From positions 348,754 through 412,753 of the forward strand of contig OX336343.1 in the NCBI GenBank assembly GCA_946902875.1: a DNA stretch of 64,000 nucleotides. Reading direction: 5' to 3'. Below are positions 9,982 to 20,589 of this stretch, piece by piece. The first letter of the stretch is position 1. Each line of letters starts with the position of its first letter. The translations under genes were made by a program, and so were the position numbers. Origin of the DNA: Nematopogon swammerdamellus (lineage: Eukaryota; Arthropoda; Insecta; Lepidoptera; Adelidae). The notes under the pieces are model-generated. The model did no database searches. It was given only the letters and a program-made list of their open reading frames with translations, and had not been told where the DNA came from.

Positions 9982-11751
9982 TGACCTTCAAGCGGACGTA
10001 CGCTAGGAGATCACCAGCAGATCGTTTTGGCCGGAAGCCGTATTGCCGATCGCTGATGAGGTCATTCGTCTGTAGATACTTCACGAGCTGCGCATTTATA
10101 ATGCGCTCCATCACCTTACATAGAAGGGAGGTAATCGCTATAGGTCGGTAGTTTGACGGGTTTGAGCGGTCACCCTTTTTGGGGACCGCTTGCACAAACG
10201 CCGATTTCCAGGCCGCCGGCACACGGCCATTGGAGTAGGAGAGACGGAATAGGCGCGTCAGCACTGGAGCCAGCTCGGGAGCACACCTTTTTAACACCAA
10301 TGCAGGAATCCTATCCGGCCCACTCGCTTTCCTGACGTCTAGGGAGAGAAGCTCCGCCCGTACAGTCCGTTGTCGGAACTGCACTTCCGGCATGGAGTTC
10401 TCACACCTAGGTATGGATGGGGGAGTGGCACCCCCATCGTCCAGGTTGGAGTTCCCCGCAAAGAGAGATACCAGTAAGTCGGCTTTCTCCTTTGCGGAGT
10501 GGGCAAGTGAGCCTCCAGGACACTGCAGAGGTGGAAGAGAGGAGCGGCAGAAATTTGACTCGACAGATTTGGCGAGAGACCAGAACTCACGGCTCCCAGT
10601 TGGGTATTGGTTCAGTCTATCGCCGATTCTGCCGATGTGGTCAAATTTGGCCCTGGCAATAACCCTTTTGCAAGATCTGGAGAGGCGGTTGTATTCCATC
10701 TTCAGTTCGGATACGTTTGAATCACGTCCGGCACGAGCGCGCGACCATGCACGATAAGCTGCGCATTTAGCTGCAACAGTATCAGCACAGTCGCGGCTGT
10801 ACCATGGCTGGCTTTTACCACCGAGGTGGACAGTGGCGCTGGGAATAAACATTTCCATTGCCCCCATAACCACCTCGGCAACGGTATTAGCACATTGCGA
10901 CGGATCGTCCGAACTGAAGCAGATCTCTCTCCAAGGGTAGGATGCGAAGTGTTCTCGCATCCCATCCCAATCTGCTGACGCGTAGTGCCAAATTCGACGC
11001 ATTCCTCCAGTACGGGACTGAGGAGGCGAAGATGGCACCGTGGACCCCACTAAACAGTGATCAGAAGAACCCAGCGAGGCTCTCACTGCGACCTTATATC
11101 CAGTGGGGTTCGTCGTCAGCAGAAGATCCAGCAGAGAGGGTTCATGACCGTCTATATCTGGCAGCCTGGTGGGCTGGTCTACCAGTTGAGACAGGTCATG
11201 CGTCAGGGCGAAGTCGTAGGCGGCTCTCCCCGCAAAGTCAGTTCTCCTGGAGCCTAGCCATGCCTCGTGATGGGCATTGAAGTCTCCAAGGAGAACCAAA
11301 TCCGCGGTGGGAAACCGCTCTTGGACTTTGTCTACCGCTCCACTCAGGTACTCGAATAACCGAGCTGTCTCCGCATTGCCAGAGTGCGACCTGTAGAGAC
11401 AGGCGTACACCCGCGACACCGTCCCCAGATCCACGTGGGCCCAGAGTATTGAGAGCTCGGGGTCCTCAATGCAGCGCAGGCGACGACAGCAAATATCCGC
11501 CCTGACAAACAGGCATACCCCGGCTCGCGAGCGGAAGGCTTCTTCCAGGGTGTAGCCGGGGTAGTGCAGGTAAGAAGGCGAGATATTTGCGTTTCCGTCA
11601 GAAAAAGCAAGGCCGGCTTCATCGTCTCCAGGTGGTGATGGACGGCATTCAGATTTGTGTGCAACCCCCGCACGTTGGTCGAGTCGACGCTAAATAGTGG
11701 TGTAGGGGTGTGCACCGCTGATTGAACCTTGTTCTTTCTTTGTACTGCCAT
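9982..11751 (-). pseudogene. LINE family A, 5' part: endonuclease and RT N-terminus
   Basis: The minus strand begins with a start codon at 11751 (MAVQRKNKV), followed by VRGLHTNLNAVHHHLE and LLFLTETQIS, the start of an apurinic-like endonuclease. A frameshift near 11590 passes to the frame running 11434-9982. That frame contains VLLGDFNAHHEAWLG, SLGSSDHCLV (endonuclease catalytic segments), VPKKGDRSNPSNYRPIAITS and DRQYGFRPKRSAGDLLAY (start of the RT). The element continues at 8058 beyond the CR1/L2-like insertion. Clade: Jockey/CR1 group, not resolved further. Confidence 0.9.
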
Positions 11752-12330
11752 GATTTTATAAGAGGGGGGAAAGAGCGTGAAGGGTGGCTGTGGTGATTCA
11801 CGGGCAAAGCGTGGACCCTAGCTTCATCGCTTACTGCTCAGGTTAGTGGTGCGCCGACACGGAAGACGGAAGGGCCCCCGGTCCCCCCCGGAAGTGGCCG
11901 CCGGGACCCCTACTCCGGTCACCAACCGGCACGACGGACCACTCCGGGATTATGCGCCGGTTGACCGGGGCAGCCTCTCACGTTGGTTAGACGCGATTGG
12001 GCCCCTGTACTATCCGGCGGGCGGCCAGCGGAATAACCGTTTAACCGAGTCTCCCTGTCAACCGTGTCGATGCATCACGTCTGAACAGCGAATCCGCGTC
12101 GGGATCACTGACCTACTCCTCACCACAGCCATCCCCTCCTGCTACTGGGTCCCCGGGAAGTGCACCGGAACACAGCGAACTGTTGTGGCGGTGCAATTGT
12201 TCTCCCGGGGTGTGGTGGCGAACCCAGTCGATCCGAACATCTCCCACACGCTAATTGCTGTTCATTTGGCACCACCCAGGAGGCACGTGTGACTTAAGGA
12301 CCATGAGGTGTCACGGACGCGAACAACTTT
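11752..12330 (-). other. LINE family A 5' untranslated region
   Basis: GC-rich leader upstream of the family A start codon. Its far end (12240-12330: cacccaggaggcacgtgtga and cacggacgcgaacaac on the plus strand) matches, reversed, the leader of LINE family C at 58493-58580. This shows that the family A copy is essentially full length, about 3.5 kb without its insertions. No separate ORF1 is recognised. Confidence 0.75.
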
Positions 12331-12430
12331 ACCTCCGAAATAATAGTATGTATGTATAATGCATAATATCTACATATTGCATACAAATGTCCGTATCTTT
12401 TGATTGTGTTGACTTAGGAGGTTGAATTTT

Positions 12431-12635
12431 TTACACCTCTAAAGGACCGTAAATGCCAGTACCTATTTGTTATTACATAATAATTTCAACTTGATACGAG
12501 TACGGGTACTTGAACGGGTAGAGAACCCGTTCTTTAGAAAAATGGTCGTGACAGACATACAGACGTACGGGCGGACAACAAAGTGATCTAATAAGGGATA
12601 CATTTTTTTTTCCTTTTGAGGTACGGAACCCTAAT
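12431..12635 (+). repeat. Dispersed repeat ending in ACGGAACCCTA
   Basis: Contains a GGACCGTAAATGCC start, a GACAGACATACAGACG segment and the ending GGTACGGAACCCTA. This resembles the moth repeats at 13037-13425 and 43083-43415 in layout but differs inside. Class unknown. Confidence 0.5.
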
Positions 12636-12654
12636 AATAGTGACAAGATGATTT

Positions 12655-12830
12655 AGCGCCGCGCCACCGCACCGCGCCACCGCGCCGCGCCACCGCGCCG
12701 CGCCACCGCGCCGCGCCACCGCGCCGCGCCACCGCGCCGCGCCACCGCGCCGCGCCACCGCGCCGCGCCACCGCGCCGCGCCACCGCGCCGCGCCCCCGC
12801 GCCGCGCCACCGCGCCGTGCCACCGCGTGT
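12655..12830 (+). repeat. 13-bp GC minisatellite (GCGCCGCGCCACC)
   Basis: About thirteen nearly perfect units of GCGCCGCGCCACC. All reading frames are open (RWRGAVARRGGAA on the minus strand), which is a by-product of composition. Confidence 0.95.
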
Positions 12831-13036
12831 GTGCTGACGCTACCGCGGATTGCTTTACATATTTGCTCAAGTTCTTGCACAAGTTTCGCTATTAAGGTGC
12901 AAATTAATAACACAGGTAGTTGGGAGGGGAGGGGCGGGCCGGGCGCAAGAAACAGCCCGTACCGTACTGTTGCGGGACGCGTGTCCTCTCGTGGAGATAT
13001 ACGCTCGTACGTACTATTCTTGTCTTACAGCCAGTT

Positions 13037-13425
13037 GTTTTTAGGGTTCCGTATCCGTCGTACGGGACCCTATTACTAAGCCTACGCCGTCTATCTGTAC
13101 GAGGGCTGTATCTCTTGAACCGTAATAGGTAGCCCGATAAAACTTTCACAGAATATGCGTTATTATGGTAGATATAACAACAAACAATAAAAACAAGAAA
13201 AAGTAAAAAATTCACGGGGGTCCCCATACAAGAAACTAAAGAATGTATGCGCGCCATCTACCGAAAACTGTATGAAGCATTTTAACTAATCATGAATTTT
13301 AAATAATATGAAGCATTTCATAAAACACGCCATAGATGGCGTGAGTGGCGCTAACCATGACATGGCGATACGGAATTCACGGTGCTCGAGTTCGACTCAC
13401 ACTTGGCCGGCTTTTTCTGTTACTT
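13037..13425 (-). repeat. Dispersed moth repeat R-CC, full copy
   Basis: Runs from AGGGTTCCGTATCCG to CACTTGGCCGGCTTTTT. Internal landmarks shared with 37832, 39365 and 43090 are AACCGTAATAGGTAGCCC, AAAATTCACGGGGGTCCCCA, the GCGCGCCATCTACCGAAAA box and CACGCCATAGATGGCGTGAG. Ends of the AACCGGCCAAG ... CGGAACCCTAAAA type. Noncoding; class not determined. Confidence 0.75.
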
Positions 13426-13444
13426 TAATTTTCAGGGGATTCAC

Positions 13445-14020
13445 TTATTATGCTGATCAATCACGACATCAACGACATCAATCAACGACATCAATTACGC
13501 CGACGACATCAATTACGTCGGCGGAAAGCAGTGGTTCCGTACCGCTGAAGGCCGGGAAGACTGGAGGTTAATTGGCAAAAGCACAGACGTATCGTTGGGC
13601 CATTGAGCCTGTTTTATCATTACTACTATGGCCGCTGCTCTGACGAACTTCCTTCCCTATCCCTCCTCCTCCTGTCCGCCTTCGCCAAACCCGCCATACT
13701 CTCGCGGAACACCCCTTTGTAGTATACAGAATAGTTCTTCGAACTACACGATTCTCTAAATCGTTCTTGTGCCGCACGGCAAAGGTGTGGTGTGGAACGG
13801 GCACCCAGGTAATGCGTCTTTCCCCACTCCTACAATCTACGGATATTCAAATCGCGGGTTTAACCTTTCCCCAGCGACATTAGTCCACCTCCGGACTGGC
13901 ACCTCCTCGGCGGTGAAATTGGCTGCGCCTGAGGCTTCGACCTCGGGCACAGCCACCCAGTTCGGAAGCAATAAAAAAAACAAAAATGTCCAGCAGTGGA
14001 CGCTTACACGCTGACTGACT
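13445..14020 (+). pseudogene. RTE-type LINE C-terminus, split by a LINE 3' end
   Basis: Translation of 13480-13570 resembles DDINYVGGKQWFRTAEGREDW, and 13988-14012 gives VQQWTLTR; together these are the C-terminus of RTE-type endonuclease/reverse transcriptases. The piece between (13577-13982) is a later insertion. A related, less interrupted copy lies at 47395-47745. Confidence 0.7.
13577..13982 (+). mobile_element. LINE family B 3' end fragment
   Basis: About 405 bp matching the last part of LINE family B (29260-29672): KHRRIVG region, CCCACTCCTACAATC, TTTCCCCAGCGACATTAGTC and CACCCAGTTCGGAAGCAATA followed by an A-tract. It is 5' truncated and split by frameshifts. Inserted into the RTE fragment. 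Confidence 0.85.
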
Positions 14021-14235
14021 GTAGTTTCAATAATGGAGCTACATCCCTGCAGTTAAGTACTATTAGTACATACAGTAGACTTGGCTAAGCCAATCTCTAG
14101 CAATATAATAATATAATGTATTGTTAGTCCGCTCGCTAGGTGGCGCGGCGGTCGCACACGTTCAGAACACATTCATTCTGCTTAGGCTACATTCTACGCC
14201 ATTTTCAATATCTATCTAGCCAAATTTGACTCCGG
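14021..14235. other. Unassigned short spacer (14.0-14.2 kb)
   Basis: No gene or element end recognised between the RTE fragment and the promoter-like stretch. Confidence 0.4.
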
Positions 14236-14513
14236 CGCGAAGGGAATAAAATAAATCTATTCGGCGACGGCGGCGGCGCGATTCAATCGTTCCCTCTTCG
14301 GAATGCTAAGTAACTTCGACTCTATGTTTTTTCTCCCTCCCCCTCCCTGCCCTCTGGCGGCACGCTAGATGACGTCACGTCCGCCGCCCCTCCCGCCTCC
14401 CCCCCCCCCCCACCCCCCTCCGGCCTGAGCGACCCTCCACTTCCGGTTTCCGGTATCCTCTTGCCTCCAGTTCGCTAGTAACTATCTGTGTTAGCCTACA
14501 GCAGCGCTATAAC
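14236..14513 (+). promoter_or_regulatory. CpG-rich promoter-like stretch with candidate noncoding exon
   Basis: A CG-rich block with pyrimidine tracts (14335-14420) contains a perfect CRE/ATF palindrome TGACGTCA at 14370-14377. The sequence then leads to AGCGCTATAAC, followed by the strong splice-donor consensus GTAAGTAATTTT from 14514. This is what an insect promoter plus untranslated first exon on the plus strand would look like. No coding exon is visible in the window, and no transcript evidence is available. Confidence 0.35.
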
Positions 14514-14828
14514 GTAAGTAATTTTGTATTAATTTTGGCAGCTGAACAGAAATAATTATTCCTCGATTCTCTTAATACTTCGCAGAGGGTCCATGGAACA
14601 GTTCCATGATGGAACAAAAATGAGAAATTTTGATTAGCAGTAGTTCCGTAGATTTTGTAAACGGAACTAATGCGAATTTTGTTATTACGTTTATTGTTTG
14701 TTGTTTATTGTTGTTTATAGAACTGCACTCGAACTTGTCACAATATGTTGTTCTACAAGTAACAAGTGCGTAGGAGCATAAATTCATATTCAATGTTTAC
14801 ATGAACCATCAACATCACTCTGTATTTT
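14514..14828. other. AT-rich spacer, nothing recognised
   Basis: No gene, element terminus or tandem repeat could be supported here. Confidence 0.4.
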
Positions 14829-14990
14829 TAACCGACTTCAAAAAAGGAGGAGGTTCTATGTTCGGCTGTATGTATTTTTTTTTATGTATGTTCAGCAATA
14901 TCTTCCCCAATTGTGAACCGATTTCGATGATTCTTTTTGTGTTCGGTTCAGTCTAGCTCCAAGGTGGTTCCATTTTTTTTTTTGGTCAAG
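14829..14990 (+). repeat. Dispersed repeat (AACCGACTTCAAAAAAGGAG type)
   Basis: Begins AACCGACTTCAAAAAAGGAG, then GAGGTTCTATGTTCGG and a TATGTATTTTTTTTT tract. Related, more degraded copies lie at 19298 and 50049. A common short repeat type of moths; class not determined here. Confidence 0.6.
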
Positions 14991-15113
14991 ATCGGATGGG
15001 AATGCGAGGCGAAATCGCGAGGCCGAAGGCCGAGCGATTCCGCCGAGTACATTAATAGCAAATAAAAATTACTAAAAAAATTGTGAAATAAAAAACTATT
15101 TAAAAAAATATAA

Positions 15114-15266
15114 AAACCGCCTTCAAAAATGTATGAAATAAAAAAATTTTAATCGAACCCTAGAGTTGAAGGCGGTGGTGCTAAAGTAAGCAAAAATAAC
15201 CGACCGCCTTCAACTCTAGGGTTCGATTTTAATTTCTTTATTTCATACATTTTTGAAGGCGGTTTT
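15114..15266. mobile_element. Hairpin MITE, 153 bp
   Basis: Arms of about 62 bp (ACCGCCTTCAAAAATGTATG ... CCTAGAGTTGAAGGCGGT, and the reverse complement from ACCGCCTTCAACTCTAGGG) surround a loop of about 22 bp. No coding capacity. Confidence 0.8.
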
Positions 15267-15292
15267 TTATTAAAAATGTTTGTAAAAAGCGC

Positions 15293-15470
15293 GTCACGGA
15301 GCGCCGAGTCACCCATAAAGTTTGTAAAGGCGGCGCCCATGTACTCGTAATTCGGTCGCACGCGCTGGTTGCGAGTGCCATGCCGGCCTCACGGGTGCCT
15401 ATTCACGCCCCTCTTGAAGAACCTGAGACTATATTTGGAGGGGCATATGTGGGCAGGGAGATATGTATGG
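15293..15470 (-). pseudogene. LINE family A 3' end fragment
   Basis: Matches the 3' end of family A (5846-6000): CACCCATAAAGTTT, GCGCCCATG, TGCCATGCCGGCC, CACGCCCCTCTTGAAG and the GGGCAGGGAGA stretch. Only about 180 bp remain. Confidence 0.8.
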
Positions 15471-15860
15471 CAACACGTTGCTATGCTAATAGCAGTTGGT
15501 ATTGAATGTATTTATACGTGTGTGAAGGCAGCGCGGTATTATCGACAAATATTTTACGTTTTACATTTTAGTCTAATTTTCACAAGCAGAGAGAGTGCGC
15601 TGCGGAGGCGGGACGGCGGGGGCGGCGCGGGGGCGCGCGGCGGAGCTCACACTCGGATACACCATGTTTAATATTGACGTAATGGGATTATCGCAATGAA
15701 AGAGCCGCTATACGTGTTCTGCGAGGGCGCGGGGTGGTGCGGGAGGGAGGAGGGGCGGGGGCGGCGCACAGCTCGGCCTCGGCTGCGCTAATAAGGCTAT
15801 AATTCCGCAGCGCTACACATTGGACGATCACCCGCCACACAGCCTAGTTTACACGTGCTA
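15471..15860. other. GC-rich island, unassigned
   Basis: Two GC-rich blocks (15595-15650 and 15720-15785) with GGGCGGGG-type boxes. Could be a CpG-island promoter or a decayed element; no exon is supportable. Confidence 0.35.
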
Positions 15861-16065
15861 TAGAGTTAGCGGTCGCTGAGTGCACTTAGTGCACTACCTA
15901 CTGTTTAGCCCTTCTAATTCTAATATTATACTGTTTTCAGTAGAGCAGATGTTCACACACAACGGTACAGCAGAGCAGAGCAGGTACATTTAGAAATAAA
16001 TATGCCACAACTAATGCCGTACCACCGCGTAAGCGGGCTATTTTATAAGAAAAAAAAAAAACATA

Positions 16066-16143
16066 ATATGCACAAGTGGGATTCGAACCCACGACCATCG
16101 GATCAAAACTCCATACATGAACCGCTAGCTAGACTAACGGACG
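16066..16143 (-). other. tRNA-like sequence (probable tRNA-derived repeat)
   Basis: The minus strand carries a perfect T-arm GTGGGTTCGAATCCCAC (16076-16092 on the plus strand GTGGGATTCGAACCCAC), a B-box GGTTCGAATCC and an A-box-like TAGTCTAGCTAGCGG. I could not fold a full acceptor stem. A T-tract follows. More likely a SINE head or a decayed tRNA than a working gene. A similar T-arm occurs at 23588-23606. Confidence 0.45.
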
Positions 16144-16199
16144 TTATAGGCGATAAGACGAATATCCGATTCTCAGTTACGTCCCGATATGAATGCAAG

Positions 16200-16700
16200 C
16201 AACGTATCTGTGGCGTCCATCTATTATTACCCGACTAGTTACCCGACTAGGGTAATGTGTTTAGCCTGAATGTTTGTATGTATGTATGTATGTATGTTAG
16301 AAAGAGCGTAGCGCCTGGACGCAGCGTCGATTCTCAATGAAAGATATACCAAAATGTTCTAGAACATCACAGAATTGACATAGGATAGGTTAATACTCAA
16401 TCTTAATAACGAATTTGTGAAAATCAGCAAAAAATTATCACGTACATAGAAGGGAAGACGGGACGGCCATTTGTTTACATGCAAACGTCAATCAACTGGC
16501 AAAGAGAATATAACCGCTACGTCAACTGGATGCAGGGGGGCACACTTCTTAGTTTTCATTGTGGATGGCGACATCTAGAGTTTGCTTACCTGTCCAAAGA
16601 TTATGGAGGTCCGGTTAGGTGGTCTGTGGTTCTGATGGGCAAACCATCTTACAGACCTACCAAGTTATCTGTGAAGTGGCAGATCAGGAACTAACAGAAG
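16200..16700. other. Unassigned DNA (16.2-16.7 kb)
   Basis: Holds a short (TATG)n tract at 16274-16300 and no recognised gene. Confidence 0.4.
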
Positions 16701-16769
16701 TGTCATTCGGCTGTCATATGTGTCAAAGCGTGTTCAGTTCGAGTTTTCTGTCTCTTTATAGCATTTTAT

Positions 16770-17100
16770 CATGCCGAAAGCTATTCACAGTGATGCTCGG
16801 AAAATAATCCTAAAAGTAAAATAGTTTTTGAAGAGGATCCTCGACAACAAGCGCCGATAATTCCATTTCATCAGATTTACAAAAGAATATAAACTGCTAC
16901 AGTTTAGTGTTGTCAGTTGTAAACCAAATTTTTCCCACATAACAGATACATTTTAATTTGATGTTTTGTGATTCATTGAATTTTCAGGTGTAAGCAAAGG
17001 GCTCATTTCCAAAATTTTTAAGGAAAAGAACGCTGCAGAAGAAACACGTACAAAAGTTACAACAGCTGGTATAATATGGCAGACAAATAAAAATGGTTTT
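16770..17100 (+). pseudogene. Decayed DDE transposase-like gene, N-terminal part
   Basis: Around 16771 the plus strand reads MPKAIHSDARKIILKVK, and at 16985-17100 GVSKGLISKIFKEKNAAEET and a run to NKNGF. This layout resembles the helix-turn-helix N-terminus of insect DDE (IS630/Tc1-type) transposases. Stops and shifts separate the pieces. The frame continues at 20590 after the 3.5-kb insertion. Family assignment is by memory of similar proteins and is tentative. Confidence 0.4.
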
Positions 17101-17518
17101 GGGTCGTTCCGCCATTTCGTTCAAATTGCATTCCCGCGCAATAAAAGCGTGTGAAAATGTATGTTTTTTAAAATAATTTTATTGAAATATATAGGTTTAG
17201 ATGAAAGGAAAAAGTAGTATTTAACGAATCAGACATTTGTCCATTCAATTAAATAAAAAAAAATAAAAACCTTCAAAATTCTCATTCCTATCCTCTTCCA
17301 AACGAAGGATCAGTATTAGTATATTTTTTTTTTTAGTTTCTTCAAGTAAATTGAGTATATTAATAAACCCACCTATAGTGTAACTAATAAAGCATGTTTC
17401 TTTGGGATTCATTTATTTTTAGAGCCATTATATCATAAAAAGAATTAATATTTCATTTTTGTCCGTGGAAAAACGTCATTACCTTCCGCAGAAGTGGTAT
17501 TACAAATTAGACAGAGTG

Positions 17519-18331
17519 TTTTTTTTTTTTTTTTTTTTTTATTGCTACCGAACTGGGTGGCTCTGTCCGAGGTCGCAACCTCAGGCGCAGCCAATTTCAC
17601 CCCCGAGGAGGTGCCAGTCCGGCTTGGAGGTGGACTAATGTTGCTGGGGAAAGGCTATTAACCCGCGATTTGAAGATCTGTGGATTGTAGGAGTGGGGGA
17701 AGATATTTCCTGGGAGCCCGTTCCACACCTTTGCAGTGCGGCACAAGAACGATTTAGAGAATCGTGCAGTTCGAAGAACTCTTCTGTCGACTACAAACGG
17801 GTGTTCCGCGAGAGTATGGCGGGTTTGGCGAAGGCGAACAGGAGGAGGAGGGATAAGGGAAGCAAGTTCGTCAGAGCAGCGGCCATAGTAGTACCGATAA
17901 AACAGGCTCAATGACCCAACGATACGTCTGTGCTTTAGAGGTTGAAGGTCCTTTGTGAGTACGGAGTCACCAATGAGGCGAATGGCTCGTCGCTGAATAG
18001 AATCCAAGGCTGAAAGAAGGTACTCAGGGGAACCCTCCCAAAGATGACTGCAATATTCCATCACCGGTCTTACTTGTGCTTTGTAGAGTGTAAGCAGTTG
18101 GACCGGCGTGAAAAATCGCCGACAGCGGTAAAGGACTCCTAATTTTCGAGACGCTAGTTTCGCCTTGGACTCTTGGAGAGTGTGACCCCACTTTAGCCTT
18201 CGCTCTAACCTCCGCACGTCGAACGCCCCTCATTGTATCCCTGGATCTAGACAGGAGAGGAGGAGCGTCGCTGGGGAAGAAAATACTCACGATCTTCGTG
18301 CTCATCAACTACTTTGTCACCGTCCAGGCAT
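17519..18331 (-). mobile_element. 5'-truncated LINE family B copy
   Basis: The T-tract at 17519-17540 is its poly(A) tail on the minus strand. The coding part runs 18217-17597. It is inserted among the CATTACCTTCC motifs of the 17101-20589 element. The 5' edge near 18331 is scrambled rather than continuous with the family B body. Confidence 0.85.
17597..18217 (-). CDS. LINE family B ORF2 C-terminus (206 aa)
   Basis: Intact minus-strand frame holding the post-catalytic thumb/C-terminal region: ESKAKLASRKLGVLYRCRRF, MEYCSHLWEGSPEYLLSALD, SIQRRAIRLIGDSV and FLCRTAKVWNGLPGNIFPHS. It shares these blocks with 29000-29500. No catalytic YADD is present, so it cannot reverse transcribe alone. Being uninterrupted suggests a younger copy than the one at 27012-29672. 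Confidence 0.85.
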   Translation of the reverse strand: MRRLERRLKWGHTLQESKAKLASRKLGVLYRCRRFFTPVQLLTLYKAQVRPVMEYCSHLWEGSPEYLLSALDSIQRRAIRLIGDSVLTKDLQPLKHRRIVGSLSLFYRYYYGRCSDELASLIPPPPVRLRQTRHTLAEHPFVVDRRVLRTARFSKSFLCRTAKVWNGLPGNIFPHSYNPQIFKSRVNSLSPATLVHLQAGLAPPRG

Positions 18332-18595
18332 CATTACCTTCCGGCTTTTTTTAACATAAGTACACGATATAAAAATTTAATTTAAATCTTAATGAATCAG
18401 ATTTTAGTCAGAATATTCGTTAATTAATATAATAAATTTGTAATATCAGTAATAAGGGAGCAATTGAAGAAATACATCAAAATTTCATTACCCTCCTTTT
18501 CATTACCCTCCTTTTCATTACCCTCCTTTACCCTCAAAATGTTTGCCGGACGGTAATGAAGGGGTTCGGATGGTAATGAAATGTTTACTTGATTT

Positions 18596-18913
18596 TCCTT
18601 CCCTCCTACCTAACTGGGTGGTAGGTTATATCCCGCCCGTGTTGGTACCACCGCAGCACTGAATGAAACGTTGGTCCAAACGGCTATGTAAACGTCCGAA
18701 TGTCCATGGTCATCGTTGGACACCTTATGGATGGCTTGGCGCCATATGTCGGGCTTAAAATAAAGCAAAATATTTCGTGTTTTCCGTCGAGTTTAGTGTA
18801 GCCGACACGATGAAAGGAAAGTACTATTAGGGCACCTAGTTCACCAAGGTGTTATGGGCTGACATCACGGATGTTGTAGGTGATGTAAACATGTCAGTGT
18901 TCACAAAAAAAAT
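18596..18913 (+). mobile_element. 5S/tRNA SINE copy, 5' truncated
   Basis: Body and tail of the SINE described at 44668-45056: GGTTGGTACCACCGC-like segment, GTTTTCCGTC, GTGTAGCCGACACGATG, ATCACGGATGTTGTAGGTGA and an A-tract. An extra segment of about 85 bp interrupts it near 18690-18770. Confidence 0.85.
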
Positions 18914-19011
18914 TGTGTGCACGTAGTAAGTAGTACATAAATAATAAAAATCCAATAAAACTGGACTTTTATTTCTATTTGGCACGTAAAGTATCTACAT
19001 AGCGTATCTGG

Positions 19012-19113
19012 AGTACGGGGTTTAACCCGACCGGGTCGGCACCAACGCACTGACTGAAGTTCGGTCGAAATGCTATAAAAATGGTTCATGTTTTTGACCA
19101 GTTAAGTGTAGCC
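19012..19113 (+). mobile_element. 5S/tRNA SINE fragment
   Basis: About 100 bp of the SINE body (GGGGTTTAACCCGACCGGGT, GGTCGAAATGCTAT, CCAGTTAAGTGTAGCCGG). Both ends missing. Confidence 0.75.
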
Positions 19114-19865
19114 GGTTCAATTCAGTGATATGTAAAAGTATAGTTGTTTCCACTCAGTTCATAGTGTGTGAGTTCACTAAGTTACTGTATTTTAATTGCA
19201 TAGTAACGGTTGGACTTCAATACAGTGCCGAGTCTAGTGAAATATTCACTAGATTCAGCATAGGTTGTGGCCACTCCTATTTTTTTCTTCTTCTCTTATT
19301 AACCGACGAAAGCAAAAAGGAGTAGGTTCTCAATTCGAAGCTCATATATTTTTTTATATGTATTTGACCAATTATTTTTTTATTGGATAGGGTATACTTC
19401 AAAGTTGGTCCCATTTTTATTTGAAAAAAAAAATATAAAAGCTTTAACAAAAAAATTTACCGACGAAAAACTGAAAAGCGAAAAATCCAATTTTGACGGG
19501 TAATAAACCTTCCTAGTCTTACTAACAGTCTCAAAATTAGTCATTATATTTTTCGTTTTTCAGTTTTTTGCCGGTTGAATTTTTTGTTAAAAAGTTTTTT
19601 ACAATATATTTTTGTTTTGTTGCTGGTTGTAATGCTGTAGTGAAAAAACTAGTATTTCTTTCTTTCTTCAAGTAGTAGGTTGAAAAAATCTGTCGGTAAC
19701 TGATTATACATAATACAGTGGTTTTTCTTGTGATCTTTACATAAAAGTCTGAATAAATCTTATATTTCTTATACATATATCGCCTTTCACTGAATACCTG
19801 CTCACTCTGTAAAGTTTCAAAGTATCAGTAATACAATTTCATTTGTTATTTAATTTATTTTATTG
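19114..19865. other. AT-rich interior of the 17.1-20.6 kb element
   Basis: No gene. Holds a degraded AACCGACGAAAGCAAAAAGG-type dispersed repeat at 19298-19400 and inverted TCAGTTTTTTGCCGG / CCGACGAAAAACTGA pieces near 19460 and 19560. Confidence 0.4.
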
Positions 19866-20165
19866 ACAGCGCGACATATGGCGCCTAGCCACCCATAAAG
19901 TTTCTAACGACGCCCATGGACATTCGGTCGTATTGCGAATCGGGTTGCGAATGCCATGCCGGCCTGACAGGTGCCCATTCACGCCCCTCTTGAAGGACCC
20001 GAGACTGTACTTGGGGGGAAATATATGGGCAGGGAGAGCGTTCCAGAGTTTACCGGTTCTGTAGAGGAATGATCTGCAGAATCGATTGGTACGCATCCGC
20101 GGTAAGTCCAGCGTGTAGGTATGCAATCCCTGCACAGTGCGCGTGGTGCGAAGGTGGAAAGGGGA
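19866..20165 (-). pseudogene. LINE family A 3' end fragment
   Basis: Minus-strand frame with LDLPRMRTNRFCRSFLYRTG, KLWNALPAHIFPPKYSLGSF and a short tail, nearly identical to 5866-6130. It keeps the 3' end (GCGACATATGGCGCC) and is truncated at its 5' side inside the coding region. Confidence 0.9.
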
Positions 20166-20589
20166 TTTGTTATTTCAGTTAAAACTTTTTACACTATGAA
20201 TTATAAATTACTTAGCTAAAATTGTTATGTTAATAGTGTCGAACTTTTGATAATCGTTAACATTATTACTACCATCAGCTAAATAATGATATCTTTATCA
20301 ATATCATAATAATATTAATATAATAAAGCAAATTTCATTAAGACATACTAGCATGCTTCATTACCATCCAACCGCATAAATTACCATCCAGGTGTTTTTC
20401 ATTACCATCCACACCTTCATTACCTTCCATCAATTTTCTCCAAAACTAAAAGTTGTACATAGATGCCTCTCTTATGTTACTACATCTAATAAGTACAGGA
20501 ACACATATATACATAAATATATTTCAGAAAATAAAAAAATAAAAATTCCGCCAAAACATGCAAATTTGAACGAAATGGCGGAACGACCC

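Larger units (their letters stand above)
17101..20589. mobile_element. 3.5-kb element with GGGTCGTTCCGCCATTTCGT inverted ends
   Basis: Left end GGGTCGTTCCGCCATTTCGT plus TCAAATTGCA; right end is its reverse complement (20560-20589) with one extra base. Both sides are flanked by TTTT. Removing it rejoins a transposase-like reading frame (NGF to FIHVDSFDR). Inside are many copies of a CATTACCNTCC motif (17477, 18332, 18486, 18501, 18516, inverted at 18548 and 18568, then 20359, 20379, 20400, 20418). It also hosts a LINE fragment, two SINE pieces and another LINE fragment. No transposase recognised. Superfamily unknown. Confidence 0.65.

Noticed and set aside
11846..12292. 148-aa plus-strand frame
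   Set aside because: It lies antisense in the GC-rich leader of LINE family A and has no domain.
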